DNA of 64,000 nucleotides from contig CP136063.1 in the NCBI GenBank assembly GCA_032622095.1, positions 205,889,934 through 205,953,933 on the forward strand. Direction: 5' to 3'. This stretch comes from Siphonodentalium dalli (Eukaryota > Mollusca > Scaphopoda > Gadilida > Siphonodentaliidae). Below the pieces are notes generated by a model, which was not told where the DNA came from, did no database searches, and was given only the letters and a program-made list of their open reading frames with translations. This document shows, in pieces, positions 22,455 through 35,750 of the stretch (position 1 is its first letter; every line of letters begins with the position of its first letter). The position numbers and the translations under genes were made by a program.

Positions 22455-23575
22455 AAAATTGCTCTGGTAAAGCCAGGTAAACCATGCATGGTTTATATGG
22501 CTCTACTCTGGTAGAATATTGTAAATCAGATAGACAATGCTATACTCTGGTAAAAGCCACGTAAGGTCCGCATGTAAAAAAAGACACACCCTTGTAATTT
22601 CCAAGTAAAGGCATGATGTACCCCACTTACATTATACTCGGGTAAATCTTGTATTACCATTACATACAAAACACTAACCAACATGGGAGCCTATGTAACA
22701 GCAATTTTGAGATCGGTTATTCTTGTCCCTGGTTGAAATACGTTTTGTGGGATCGGTAGTGTAAGTCTGAACCGCTACAAGGACAACATACCAGACTTTA
22801 GTTTAGAAATAGGACTAAAAATCAAACTAGGACTAAAATTCAAACTATCATTCGCCTTGTATCATTTGTGTATTATTGCATGGCATTACCTCACCTCATT
22901 CGAAATAAAAGGATATGTGTTATTAGCTGTCATATAGCATTAGTACTAGATAATTTAGAACTCAGTTATTCTCAAAATCCATCTCTGACTGGAACCAGCC
23001 CACATAAAAGGAGCCATGGTTGTATAACTGACGCTTTGAAGTAAAGCCTTGTTAAAGAGCGCTTTTTCCTCGAAGAAATCTGTATTGACTTAATAAAGGA
23101 TTTATTCAGAAATGAAAAAACTAATACAAACATCTAAATAGCGTTTTTAAAAAGCGTTTTTCTAGAAGTGATTTTCTTCATAATGTTACATAATTTACAT
23201 GGGTTTTACCCATGTATGTCCTGTTTCACCAGAATTTTACGAGAGTAAAGTGGGGCACACCATGTCTTTACTTGCATGGAATTTACAAGTGTATGTCTTT
23301 TTACATGGATATACATGTCTTTTTATCAGACTTTAGTATCATTGTTTACCTGACTGTACCATGATTTACTAGGAATTTACAACGGTATGTCCTTTTTACA
23401 TGGCTTTTAACAGAGTATGCATTGTAAACCTGACTTTACCAAGCCTTTACTTGGAATTTAAGGGTATGTCATTTTTACATGTGTTTTACATGGATTTTAC
23501 CAGTGTATATAATTGTAAACGTGAATTTACCAGAGTAGAGCCTGGTAAACCATGGTTTACAGGGCTTTTAATAGA
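22455..23575. repeat. Foldback block built from GTAAA/ACATG short units
   Basis: Both flanks of this 1.1 kb block are inverted copies of each other (left near GCTCTGGTAAAGCCAGGTAA, right near the complement at 23540-23570). Within them, TTTACC, TACATGG and GTATGTC-type units recur at short, irregular spacing; the right flank contains several such units in tandem. The unpaired middle, about 22730-23150, has no recognisable gene. It resembles a Foldback-type element with modular inverted repeats. Confidence 0.65.
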
Positions 23576-24841
23576 GCGTTTTTTTTATAAGGGAGAACAT
23601 AGACAATTCCCATTTCTTATTTGCCAACCGATTTAGGTAAAGTGCCACCAGAGTCGTTATTTCGTGGGAATCTGGATTCAGATTACAGATTAGTCCCCGT
23701 ACGACTTGGTTCGGTAAACGAACAGACCAGAATCAGTAAACGAAAGAAGCGGGGTAACATCGCAAGAGCTATACTCTGATCTTGACCTCAGTTAACGGTA
23801 TACTCGTATAGCGCGCATTTATACTCACAAATCGACTCCACCCACCCGTATGTGCAATTTCACTTATATATCAAGATGTTCCGCCCACTTTGGTGTCTTA
23901 AAAACCACCCGAAAGAGATCCGTCAATTAGTTGAATATAACGTGAATGCCAATTTGGGGTGAAGGTCAGAGTATAGCTCTTGTGACGTTACCCCGCTACC
24001 GTAAACGAACAGACCGTAATCGTAATCTCGTGGTAATCCAGATTCGGATTCCGATTCCGATTACGGACTCAAATGTTCGTAATGTAAACAAACCGAGATT
24101 TCGCCACCTCGGAGTTTAAAAACACAATAAAACATAAGAATCCGTCTCTTGTGTACAAATTATTGCAGAATATAAACGATCTATATCAAAGAATTTTAAA
24201 TGCGGAGACAAATTTGTTTTATTGAGTGTAAACTGGGAGAATGTTACTGAAATTAGTCAAATAATAACGCTATTGATAGTAACGCTGGGGGAGCACTTCG
24301 GTTGATGACGAACTTGAAGCAAAGCATTGTCAATTTCATTGTCACTTTCATCATATCATGTTCATTTCATAATTCCATCCATAAAATACCGCCCGAACGC
24401 ATGTCATTTCAAATTCGGCAGATACGTCACCATTGGCCGAATTAACGTGAACCTGCATGAATATGTCTTCTGCTTTGTTCGTTATTATATGTTCCTTCTT
24501 ATTCAAGAAATAGTAGGATTATATTATATCGATGGATTATCAGATATACGTATGTACTATCTAGTCTTATAGCAATTTCAATTTAAAATGTGTTGTTTCG
24601 TTAAATGCAGTCGTTTTGCATAATAGTCTCTGTATAGTGCAGAAACCCAGGCATTTTGGCCAACATTAGTTGGAAAATAAAGCTTTGCCCATGAAGCTAA
24701 TGTTGTGGTCTTGTGGTCGCACGTGAACTAATCTCCCAATTGCAAAAACATAAATGTAAAGCTTATTCTAGGATCTCAGGACTATATAGTGCAAATGTCA
24801 GTCAATTTATTGATTAAGTACCCACACGTACAAGTTCTAGG
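23576..24841. other. Gene-free stretch
   Basis: A TCCGATTCCGATTACGG-like microrepeat lies near 24045-24065. No gene is supported. Confidence 0.35.
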
Positions 24842-25110
24842 GACGTGGCTAGAGGTTTCCTCAAATTTCTGACCAACTGCACGCCCCCCCCCCCTTGAAC
24901 CAAACATCTATCTCACAGGTTCGCAGATTTCCATTTTCACCCCCTTGGAAATATTCAACTTGACACACGCTAAGATTGGAAAATAACTAACTTTTACTGA
25001 TTGAAAAAAATCAAACAATGAGAACAATTCCAACCTATATATGGTGTCAAATTAATGTCCAACTAATGTTGTGTCATGCATGAAATTTCCAACTACTGGA
25101 AATGTACCAA
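24842..25110. repeat. Family R repeat, left-end fragment
   Basis: Begins GACGTGGCTAGAGGTTTCC and continues with poly-C, CAAACAATGAGAACAATTCC and AACTAATGTTGTGTCA blocks shared with 54704-55412 and 41925-42137. Ends abruptly near 25110. Confidence 0.55.
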
Positions 25111-26208
25111 AGTTTAGTTTAGACGCATTTATTTTACAATATTTGTCAAATTTAGATAACAAATGATATATAACACATACATCTGTTTATACAGACAATG
25201 GGATTGGAGGACAAGTGCTGACTCACTGATTCTGGTCATACCGATTGGACAGTGTGACTAAACCGTGTTCGGTGAATTGAGTTCATGTGCGTGCGATGTG
25301 ACCAGATTGATTAGATATACTCCCTTGGATGGCACCATGATTGACAACTCCAATTAAAGGCATCCGTGTTCGTGCGTACTCTTGCCATATTGATTTACTA
25401 ATTGTTGAAAGGTCGACCGACGTAAATAGACACTGGGCACCCTACATATGTTGACCGAATTATGGTCGTTGGGTGAATCCGCTTCGCAAAAATAGAAATC
25501 GAGTTGAAAAACAAACACAAAAAACAAACAAAACAAAAGACCCACAGATAAAGTTATAGATACGGGCGCCGTTGCGGTGGTATTGCAGTTAAAATAGTCA
25601 TATCTGCTAAAACTGTCGTAAACAGAAAGAACATTATATAATAGACATATTTGGTTATTATACCAATCATAAATATCGCGTACATTGCATGTTATTGTCA
25701 CGTTTTTACGCTTTGTTATGTAAACATAGGGCAAATTCACTACACTAACTATTTAAAACCAGTTATACAAACTTATTTTTTAATTATAAAAAAAAAATCA
25801 AGAATATTTGGACCGAAATCCAGAGCACATGTTCCCATGATGATTAACCCCTGTTGCAAAATGATCAAGCGCCTATACAATGGCATTTTCTTGGTCAGGT
25901 AATTCATCTGTACCAATTTTCGCTCTTTATTGCTCATATTTGCCCATTTAAGTCGTTTGAGGTAAACGGAAATTATCTCATTAAACTCTACGGGTCAATT
26001 TATCGCATTGTTTCAATTTTCACGGACCAGATTTCAACCATTTTGGAAAATAATTAATTATTCAATTGAATTTCTTATTAGTGCCATTTTAAGACAACTG
26101 GACCTATCTAATAATATGTCCCGGGTCAAATTTTTTCCATATGCACAAATTATCAGCTCCGAGTCTGCAGCCGTTTCTGTATAAATAATAGGTAGATAAA
26201 AGTCAATT
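25111..26208. other. Mostly gene-free; holds a dispersed repeat at about 25553-25735
   Basis: The reverse complement of about 25553-25735 matches 52255-52440 (GTTTACATAACAAAG, CAATAACAT, a TTCTTTCTGTTTA block, then GACTATTTTAAC/GAATATTTTAAC). The open frame across it is therefore repeat-derived. No host gene is supported in the rest. Confidence 0.45.
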
Positions 26209-26465
26209 CACATTGTATAAACCGTACAAACAAATAATCGGAAGTCGCTTTCGCCTTGGCGAGAAAATTATATTTTTAGAACAAAATACTGCAGAAGTAT
26301 CAAAACAACTCCATAAAAGCTTGTTTTCAGACCGGATAGACGGTTTCCCAACAGCTATAAACGTACGTATATATTGTACATACATTTGCCGATCACATGC
26401 GGGCTACATTTGAGCGAAGGATTCTTTTTATAGATAAAAACGGCCTTTGATCACTTCAGAAAATA
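26209..26465. repeat. Dispersed repeat Q, copy 1 (inverted relative to 40837-41095)
   Basis: Shares with 40837-41095, in opposite orientation, the blocks TATAAACCGTACAAACA, AATCGGAA, AGACCGGATAGACGG, CAACAGCTATAAACGTA and AAACGGCCTTTGATCACTTC. Short frames here (such as PYKQIIGSRFRLGEK) are similar in both copies only because the nucleotides are. Confidence 0.75.
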
Positions 26466-26530
26466 GAATGCACCTATAGGCCTGAAAATGGCCTGATGCA
26501 CAGAAGCGCTTCTCGCATTTTCCATGTTCA

Positions 26531-27409
26531 CCGGCTGATACGGACCCTGGCTTATACGGACCCCGACTCATACGGACCTCAATTAAATTATGCAATTTGC
26601 AAACTTATATTTATGAATTTAATATTTTATTATGATTGTCTTTTCACACATGTATCTGTATTAATTGAGAATTTATGTGATTTTTTTGGTGATTTTCAAA
26701 CTTATATTTATGAATTTAACCGATTTTTTCGGTGATTTTCAAACTTATATTTATGAATTTAATATATAATTATGATTGTCTTTTCACACATATATCTGTA
26801 TTAATTGAGAATTTATGTGATGTTCTGACTTGAAAAAGCATTTATTGAATCGTGTTAATTAATCTCTTCGCCGTTGTATAAACACGCGTGTGTGATCCCT
26901 TTATGTCGTTGTATAAACATACATGCGGTGATAAATGGTCAGTGAATGGTGATCAGGATGAATCCACTGAGTTTGATTTGCTATGAAAACATGTTAGTAA
27001 AAACACAACTGGTATATATTCAACTGATTTATTGTTGACTGGCATAATTCCACAATGTCTAACTGTGCTTCATGTGGAGATACCATTCGGCATCGTCAGG
27101 AGGTTATTGGCTGCAAACTAGAAGCCGCCAAGCTGTACGCCCCAGTTTAAATAATGTTCGTCTGATGTAACTTTGTTCCATTTTTGTTATCATCATATTT
27201 TTGTTAACTCTGTATGTATGTTGTCATAATTTAAATTTATTTAAATAAACATAAAAAATAAAATTGTGTATTTTAATTGAGGTCCGTATGAGCCAAGGTC
27301 CGTATAAGCCGGGGTCCGTATAAGCCAGGGTCCGTATCAGCCGGAGGTCCGTATCAGCCAGGGTCCGTATGAGCCAGGGTCCGTAAGAGCCAGGGTCCGT
27401 ATCAGCCGG
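26531..27409. mobile_element. Foldback element bounded by 16-bp tandem repeats
   Basis: The left end has three copies and the right end eight copies, inverted, of a 16-bp unit GTCCGTATNAGCCAGG; outer edges are CCGGCTGATACGG and its complement. Inside, two direct repeats of about 90 bp (26602-26695 and 26736-26825; TTTATGAATTTAATAT, TTAATTGAGAATTTATGTGA) are visible. There is no transposase. Unequal numbers of short units at each end are typical of Foldback-class elements, which expand by slippage. Confidence 0.75.
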
Positions 27410-28804
27410 CATTCCATTCATACACCATGAATGGAAATGAAAGAAACAATAATTGATTTCTTATATTTACATATCAATACGTTAACAAGGCAATAATTTG
27501 ATATAAGTATGCCATAGAAATATCAAGGATGGTGCCATTTTCGTTCAGTTAGGCTCAAATGGGGAGTGAATTATCGACTAAAAATTTTCAGCGATATCAT
27601 GACCGTATACTAATTGATATCTTAACGGTATGGTCTAATTAAATTGTTCTGTCGTGTAAGCAGATATGTTGTCTGTTTGATTATCACAGTTCTGACGCAC
27701 CCCATTACAACCAAGTTACAATGTAAATCCATCAAAACAATATAAATATATTATATTTAATTTCAACCGTATAACCTCAAACGAAAAGGAATAGGAACAA
27801 AAAGACGTTAGGAGCTATGTATCGCGCACAGTATCATGCAGACAAGCAAGTGGGCTAAATTACAGTCGGAAACATCTAATTTCAACCGACTTCTACTAGG
27901 TACAAACAACAACATTGTATGGTATATAATTTTATTGTAACACATACATCACTCAAGAATTCTGTGAATGTTCTATCTGCCGATCGAATGTTATGTTGTA
28001 TTTTCAGCAATTATTTTGTGAGTGCAAGAATGTTCTATCTACGTCATGACTTTGACCACATGATATTTCTTTCGAGTTTTATTGGACTAGCAGGTAGAAC
28101 CCTTTTGTTCGGAAGAAACATGCGGATATGCATGCATGGAGATAGAAACAGTTTTCATAGCATTTTACGCGGTTATTGCACGTGGTGTGCATTGTGGGAA
28201 AAGCTAATCTGATAAAGAATGCGATGCCGATTCGAATGACACCAATATCTCATTTTGCCGCCAAAAGCTATTTCTCTATATATATAGTGTAAAATATTCA
28301 ATCTTCTATTACCTGCATTATAAAAGGGTGGTGGTTTTGGAAATTCCACAATACCCTGCACAGATTCGAGTACATTTTGTAAACAAATCGTCGTGTGAGG
28401 ATCAAAAGGTTCTGTTCTAAGTAAAAATGCCAGCAAATGTTTGGGACAAAAAATACATTTTAAAATATATGAAAAACAACGGTGGGTCTGGACAAAATAC
28501 GTCCATGTTTTGTCGTAAATGTGGGCATATATAAAAAGTCCTATATCCAGGGACTTTGTGATGTGGGGCGCTATTTCCCCCATTGTTTTTGGTTTTCAAT
28601 ATGAATTTACATCGATTTACCATTGGGCAGGGTGGGGTTGGGGGAAATAATTTTCTCCAATCGTTTGCCAGTGAGTCTCTCCTGGAAAATTCCAACCCAG
28701 GAGTGAAACTCGAAGCTAGCACTTTTTGGGCTTTTCGGGACTGGCCAGTCTAAATACATGAACTGATAGTCAAGTAGACACTCGCAGTCACGACCCCTTA
28801 GCCA
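27410..28804. other. Gene-free stretch
   Basis: No gene is supported; open frames up to about 130 codons lack recognisable motifs and overlap on both strands. No strong repeat structure is seen. Confidence 0.35.
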
Positions 28805-29394
28805 CCAGGGCCCTGTTTCATGAAGGCAACTTATGACATAGTTGGGACTTAAGATGGTCATAAGTTCAAACTTCAGTCATAAGTGCGTTTCACGAACAAA
28901 ATCTTAACCTAAGATGGTCTTAACTTTGGTCTTAACTTTAAGACTGGTGTGAGGTGTCATAAGATAATCTTAAAGTTAAGACCTACGTTGTGATCCGCAG
29001 TTGGTCCGAAATGTGGATGGGATCTAGTTCATGTATATATTATTATAAACACATTTAACTGAATAACACCTTGCTAGCACGGAGGGGTGTTTCAGAAATG
29101 GTAGTAATTAATAACCAACTGGTAAGCTATAGCAGTGACGTGGCCAGTGGTTGCAAGATTGGCGGGGTGTCCGCTACTAACTGTAAACCGCCAAGACCGG
29201 ACTATATATACATTTCTAATTGCTGTTACAAAAAGAATATATTTACATAGAGTTGAACATCATTTGCGATTCAAATCACCCAATCGCACTGTAGACAATA
29301 ATTATGTTGAGACAATTAGTCCGAACATTTTCACATCGAGGATAATAGTGAATGATTTATACTAAGTTTTTTTTATAAATGCTTATGTCAGCTA

Positions 29395-29416
29395 TTATTA
29401 TTATTATTATTATTTA
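29395..29416. repeat. (ATT)n microsatellite
   Basis: A run of about seven ATT/TTA triplets. Confidence 0.8.
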
Positions 29417-30600
29417 CTTGCCTTTCTATATTATTATATTATAATTTGATTGTAAAAATGTATTGTATATGTACCCCGTATATATATCAACAAGATAATA
29501 ATACATTTTATTATTATTATGTATATTATCATAATCTATTAACTATGAAAAAGATATATAGAATGTATATAGTATACGGACCGCGCGGGCACACCGGGAT
29601 CCGCGAAAGAACATATAATATCACAGACGTGAACCGGCCGTCTGTTCACGTGTTGTTAATTATAAACGCTCTTTATTTGAAGTCGTTGATTTGGTTTTTA
29701 TTAAAACATATATGCAGAATGTCGTTCAACGTAACGTACATTCGAAGTTCATACGCAGTTTGTTAATTATAACAGGCGTTTGGCACATTTGTCAACAGAA
29801 CCAGAGCATGGCACTAACATCATTTATATATGGCTTCTACAAGTATGTCTCAGATTGGAAATAAGTCTATTTGGAGCACGATATGAAGTCCTATTCACAT
29901 TATAGCAATATAAATAAAGAGCGTTTTGTGTTAGTATTCCATGAATGTTGGCAATCAATAAAGAGCGTTTAGCTCAGTGCTTCCATTGTGGTGTATGCCG
30001 TCGTGGCGACATATTCGGTTTCCTGGTATTATAGATACTTCAAAGACGTATAATGTATTAGAACCTAATATCAGCATTGAAAGGAGCGAACATATGTCTC
30101 GCGTCGCTTTAATGGCATGTTATATGGGTGAAGGCTCACATTCTGAGTTAGGATGTATAAGTCCCTTTAATAACTGAAATAATATATTTGAGCTCGATAC
30201 GTTTGTATAAAATAGGCATTGGAAGCATGCAGCTATGTGTGGATGGGGTCTGACGCGAAAACACAGTTAAAAAGCGCGCTCGTGCAGTTAAGTATGCACC
30301 AGTCATTATACTGATTATCGCCCTTGCATTAAAATATCATAATTATTCTTAGACACGCCCTAGTATCTGTCACCAGACACTGTACCTAGACATATAACAC
30401 ACACAGAACCAACATTTTCTGTGCATAGCTGTAATAAATTGTCGAGAGCCAGTCTAAAAGCGCGCGAACTTAAATTACTACTTAAGTAGGACTTAATCTT
30501 GTTTTGTGAAACGCGTTCTTGAAACGGAAAAGTTACATCACAAGATCCACCTTAGATCTTAGATTAAGTCCATCTTAAGATAATCTTATGACATTATACA

Positions 30601-30745
30601 GTTGTCGCCCGTTGTCGAGGGAGACATTGAGATTTGTCACCCGCTCGAGAACGGAATGTCTCCCGAGGAGCGAAGCTCCGAGGGAGACATTCCGTTCTCG
30701 AGCGGGTGACAAATCTCAATGTCTCCCGAGAAGAAGGGCAACAAC
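30601..30745. repeat. Long hairpin with GC-rich apex
   Basis: Arms GTTGTCGCCC...GAGGGAGACATTG... pair with GAATGTCTCCC...GGGCAACAAC over about 65 bp. The apex is GAGGAGCGAAGCTCC, itself a small palindrome. It sits at the left boundary of the insertion within 28805-31703. Confidence 0.8.
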
Positions 30746-33361
30746 TGTTTTGTTATCCGATTATACCACAGAAAATATCCTTGCCATCCACACGCACGAT
30801 GTTGCACTGAGTCATGAGTGCTTTCTTTCCCGATTATGTATATTTTCAGTAACTACTTATCGTCCCATAGGATTTCTGTTCCATAAACGATAGTCAAGCT
30901 TTTAAGCGTTTGATAATCCGCGTTTATTTACGATCATTTTGGTGGTCAAATCGTCAATATCGGTCCATGCAATGTAAACCAATAAGCCATATAGGTATGT
31001 TCTCGTCTGCTGCAAGGCATATTCAATGTCGTCTTGTGCGCGCAATTTACTCGCGATGTTCATTTCATAACGGTCTTCCCCGAAAGCTATTGGGAAGTTG
31101 TCAATTTCATTAATGTACATTCATATGTGTCAGTGCTCATGGCGATCCTCACATAAAATACTTCTATGATCACATTGCAGACATCGCGGAAGGTAAGCGT
31201 ACAGTACCATTCATTCGCGACAAACGTATGCATTACGTTGTCTACCAGCGAACATTTATAACCAACCAACCTAAAGGGACCCTCTCTTTCAATCTTGCAT
31301 CATAATGTCGACATGAACAAATTGAATCACCGAGATGTTGCGATGTAAAAAGTAAATAATAACGCTTGTCCGATAAAAGTATGAACTTAAAACGTAAGAA
31401 TATTAGTGTTCACTAAATATATGCAAATTAGCAAACACCACAACTGGTGTGTTTTGCGAATCCGTGGGGTATATAAGATCTATGATTTTTTAGTACGTTG
31501 TAGTGATGCGAAGTAGATGAGTTACTGCAGTGTGTGTTTGGAGATATTCTTGCAATATAACATCAGGCGGGCGACAAAAACAATGTCTCCGGGTAAGCGG
31601 GCGACAGTGTGATTTGTCGCCCGGCACGTGACAGCACATGGGCCAATCAGAAGGGTGGAACATAGGGAGGAGGATAACAATGCTTCATGAAACAGGCCCC
31701 TGGTCTCACCGCAAATATAAGGGGATTGTGCACATATGACCTGTAGTTTTTGTTAGTAAATGCACACGTATCCACAATTTCAGTTTCAATTTCATAACAT
31801 ATGCCCCCCACCCCCCCAAATACAGCTGTGTTACTTGTGGAGTCGAATTAAAGTCGCTAAATGTTAGTTATGTTTAAATGGGTCGAAAGAAACATACCGT
31901 TACTGTACGATTCTTGTACAACATCACAGCTGGTAGTCCAGGAGATATTGGTCGACCTCTGCACCCCCCCCCAGGACTTAACTTCACCCCACTAATTTTC
32001 TTCCTTAATGTCTCCTCTAATTTTTTTCACTTGTTAACAAGAAAAAAAAGTGGCCGCAGAGACTCCAGACAAGATGGCGTCCATCATGGCGGCCATTTGT
32101 TTTTAATGCACCAGGTCTCTTTGATCGCCATTATAGTAAAGATGATAGCACATGCGGTCTTTTTTCCGCTCGATTCGTTATGCTAATATACAACCCTTAC
32201 AAATTAGCCAAAAATCCGACACCATAATCCAATATGGCGGCCAAGATGGCCGCCGAAATGTGAAAATATGCTATTTTTCTGACATGTTACCACCTTTCGT
32301 TTGTCTCTGTGGGAAAATGTTAGAATTTTTGCGCCATGTTATACATTTATCATATAGAGGAGTCATTGGCGAACACACGGGGACCATAATATGCATTCAT
32401 TGAGGGATATTTTTGTCCGATATCACGTTTTCCCAAATGCCGGTATCATAGGTCAAAGCCGAATCTCCGTTAATAACGCGATGTTATGTTTCGAATCAAT
32501 GAATGTTATTGCTATTATATCAACACCCATGCATATATATTTGCCGGAGATACTCGAGCTAGGATTCCTCTTATACCTGAGTTGAGGAATATTTACCCAA
32601 ATCCAAGATGGCGGCCAAAATGGCCACCAGAAATAAAAAATCGCCGAAAATCGCTGATTTTAACATCAATGAGCATTATTGTCATGACAACTCCACACCT
32701 GCTTACTATTGTAAGTTGGGAACACTTAGGCGAAGAAATTTCCTTGTACCATATTCAAATAAAAGTCCCCCAAATCCAAAATGGCGCCCACAATGGCGGA
32801 CAGATTTTGAAAAATCACCGAAATTTCCTCATATTCACATCATTGGGCATTATTGTCGAGACAACTCCATCCATGCGTACAGTTGAGTTGGAAATACTGA
32901 GGTGAAGTAATTACCTTACATCTCATGCAAGAAATGGTTTTCCAAATCGAAGATGGCGGCCAAAATGGCGACCGAAATTTGAAAACACGCCTACATTCCT
33001 TTACTTTCTTAGGATGGGCGTTATGTTTCGCGATTTCTACCCACCATTACATGTTGATATGTATGAATTATTCATTATGGTTTGGCAAGTGATACTCACA
33101 GTCAATACGGCGGCCAAACTGGCAGGCAGAAATTGAAAAGAAGCCGATATTATCACATAGTAATTTCAACTTTTTGTCATAATATTGATTTGTATAAACG
33201 AAACGGTACATAATATAAGCCATCTATTAGTTCCAATGTAAGTCGTAGCCTTTTGGAAGGATGAAAACCCACAATCGCAATGTGGCATTTCAAAATCCAT
33301 TCTCCACTAAGGGCTCATACTGGCCGTAACCGTATATAGGTGCGCCGAATAGTCACTTCAA

Positions 33362-35750
33362 GTCACTTCAAGGAATCTCAAAAGCATCGTGTTAAGTAAA
33401 TTCTCATCGGAGATCCGTGAAGCATTCCTATATTCCACAAACTTGAACTCCTGCAACGACTTGGCAGTTTATTACAATGACCAGCTGTCTTCTATTCTTA
33501 ATAAGCATGCACCCACGATGACACGTGAGATTACCAACAGGACATCTGCACCATGGCTAACTTCCCAAATTTTGAATAAGAAACGAGAACGCAGAAAGGT
33601 GGAGCGCATGTGGAGAAAATCTAAATTAACTGTTCACCGCGAAATTTTCAAGGAAATGAATACATGTGTAAGCGAGTTGATAAAGCATGCGAGATCTGAC
33701 TTTTATAGTGAACAATTAGCAAATTGCAAATCAACCAAGAAACTGTTCAACATTACCAACACTATGCTGGGCAAAGGTAAATGTTCTACTCTACCTAGTG
33801 ACATTCCCATGGATACACTCCCAGAAACATTTGCCACATTTTTCCAAGACAAAGTTACCAAAATTCGTGCGAATATACAACAAGTGTCTGCAGGAGAAGC
33901 TGAGTTTGAGGAATTCACCGGAACCAAATTTGTTAAGTTTGAATGTGTTACAACAGAGACGGTCAAACGTGTTCTCATGTCAATGCCATCAAAATCGTGT
34001 TCTCTGGATCCTGTACCATCACTCATTCTTAAACAGCATAACGACCAACTAGTAACTTTTCTTACGAGGATAGTGAATACATCCCTGGAAGACGGTATAG
34101 TTCCCACTTGCTTCAAACAAGCTGTGGTTAAACCATTGCTGAAAAAGCCAAACATGGATAGGAACAATCTCAAGAACTATAGACCTGTTTCTAACCTTCC
34201 TTTTATATCCAAGCTTCTTGAGCGCGTGGTACTCTATCAACTCAGACAACATATGGAGGATAATGACATGAATGAACCTTTCCAATCAGCTTATCGACGA
34301 CACCACAGTACGGAAACTGCACTTGTCCGCGTCACCAACGACTTGCTTTGTGCAGCAGATGACCACAATGTCACTATAGCCTCATTTCTCGACCTCTCTG
34401 CTGCCTTTGATACTTTGGATCACAACATCATAATTTCACGCCTTAACAAAACATTCGGAATTTCAGGGAAAGTTCTCCAATGGTTCAAGTCATATCTATC
34501 AGGCAGAATCCAGACTGTTCACTGTTGAGAATTCTGTTCCAAACCATATGAACTATCCTTTGGTGTCCCCAGGGATCAGTCCTTGGGCCCGTGCTCTATC
34601 TCATGTACACTAAGCCATTGGGGCAAATCATCACACAGAGAAATCTACAATACCACATGTACGCAGACGATACACTGATTTATACGCCCAGCTCACCATC
34701 AGAGTTCGCAAACAATATCTCAGAAATGCAGCAATGTATAACGGCAGTGAAGAACTGGATGGGCGCAAACCAACTGTGTTTAAATGATGACAAAACCGAG
34801 ATAATGTTATTTGGAACTGATCACAGAATTAAGAACACCCCTTTGGACTGCATTCGTATAGGTGATTCCGACATAAAGCCATCGTCGTGTGCCAGATATC
34901 TGGGCATTCACCTGGACAGTACTCTGTCAATGGAAGTGTACATAAACAATTTATGCAGAAGTCTATTTCTGGATATAAGGAGAATTTCTCACATCAGGCC
35001 ATTCATAACCACCGATGCTGCTAAAACTCTTGTTTCGTCATTTGTTCTTTCCAAGATTGACTACTGTAACCCACTTCTGGCTGGCTTACCAAAGACAGAA
35101 ATTGATAAACTTCAACGTATGATGAACATTGCTGCTCGTGTGATTCTTAAGAAGCCTAAATTTTCTGACCTGACACCAATGTTCAAAGAACTGCACTGGC
35201 TACCAATTCAAGCCCGCATTGACTATAAAATTGCTGTCTTATGTTGTAAGAAATTTGACTGTCTCTCGCCCCTCCCTGTATATATCGAATCTCTTCTTTC
35301 ATGCTATGTACCTGGTAAACCAGGCTTAAGGTCAGCTGATAAAATATTACTTGCTGTCCCCAAACGTGACCTTGTTAATTATGGTCGTCGATCTTTTGAA
35401 TGCTACGGCCCAAACCTTTGGAATTCACTCCCGCTTACACTTAGGAATTTTGCTACTTTGGACTCTTTCAAAACAGAACTCAAAACGTATCTGTTTAAAC
35501 TTCACTATGGCAACGACGACGACCAAAGCTGAGCACACATTTCCTGCATTGTTTTATACAACACACACAGCCTTCATCCTGATTTGTATATGAATTGTTT
35601 GATTTATTTCATTGTAGTTATTGTTTGTGTGTACATGCGTATATGTGTTTAAATGTGCTGGAGCTCGGTCATCTGTTGTATCATTGAGCGCTTTGGGCCT
35701 CATGGGATAAGGCGCTTTAAAAATGCTATACATTATTATTATTATATTAT
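33362..35750 (+). mobile_element. 5'-truncated L2 LINE inserted in El1 left arm
   Basis: Begins within the linker upstream of the RT (frame reads RNLKSIVLSKFSSEI) and ends with the L2-type tail: a GAGCGCTTTGGGCC...GGCGCTTTAAAAATGC block followed by an ATT-rich repeat up to 35750. Flanks GTCACTTCAAG (before 33362) and GACTTCCAAG (35751-35760) look like a degenerate target duplication. The matching right arm of El1 shows no such insert, so the L2 arrived after the palindrome formed. The endonuclease is missing. Confidence 0.9.
33365..35532 (+). pseudogene. L2 reverse transcriptase ORF, two frames
   Basis: Frame one (to 34528) carries the RT fingers and palm: SKSCSLDPVPSLILK, LKNYRPVSNLPFISKLLERV, FQSAYRRHHSTETALVRV and motif A SFLDLSAAFDTLDH. 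Around 34524-34570, small indels and a TGA interrupt the coding frame just before motif B, which is recovered in another frame (GVPQGSVLGP) from about 34565. Frame two then gives motif C HMYADDTLIY, ARYLGIHLDSTLSM, HIRPFITTDAAKTLVSSFVL, DKLQRMMNIAARVI and LHWLPIQARIDYKI, ending at 35532. All RT catalytic motifs are recognisable, so the copy is young but inactive. The order and tail match the L2 group of the CR1/L2 LINEs. Confidence 0.9.

Larger units (their letters stand above)
28805..31703. mobile_element. CAGGG-ended inverted-repeat transposon with a nested insertion
   Basis: The left end CAGGGCCCTGTTTCATGAAG has its complement at the right (CTTCATGAAACAGGCCCCTG). Inside, an inverted pair of AAGAT/TCTTAA-rich arms (28840-28985 and about 30460-30597; GTCATAAGA, GACTTAA, CGTTTCACRAA) supports one foldback unit. 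The right arm is interrupted at about 30598 by a segment of about 1.07 kb that starts and ends with TTGTCGCCCG-type motifs in opposite orientation (30602 and about 31610-31625). CAGGG termini suggest hAT or Academ affinity; I could not find a clear target duplication, so the boundaries are tentative. Confidence 0.6.
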
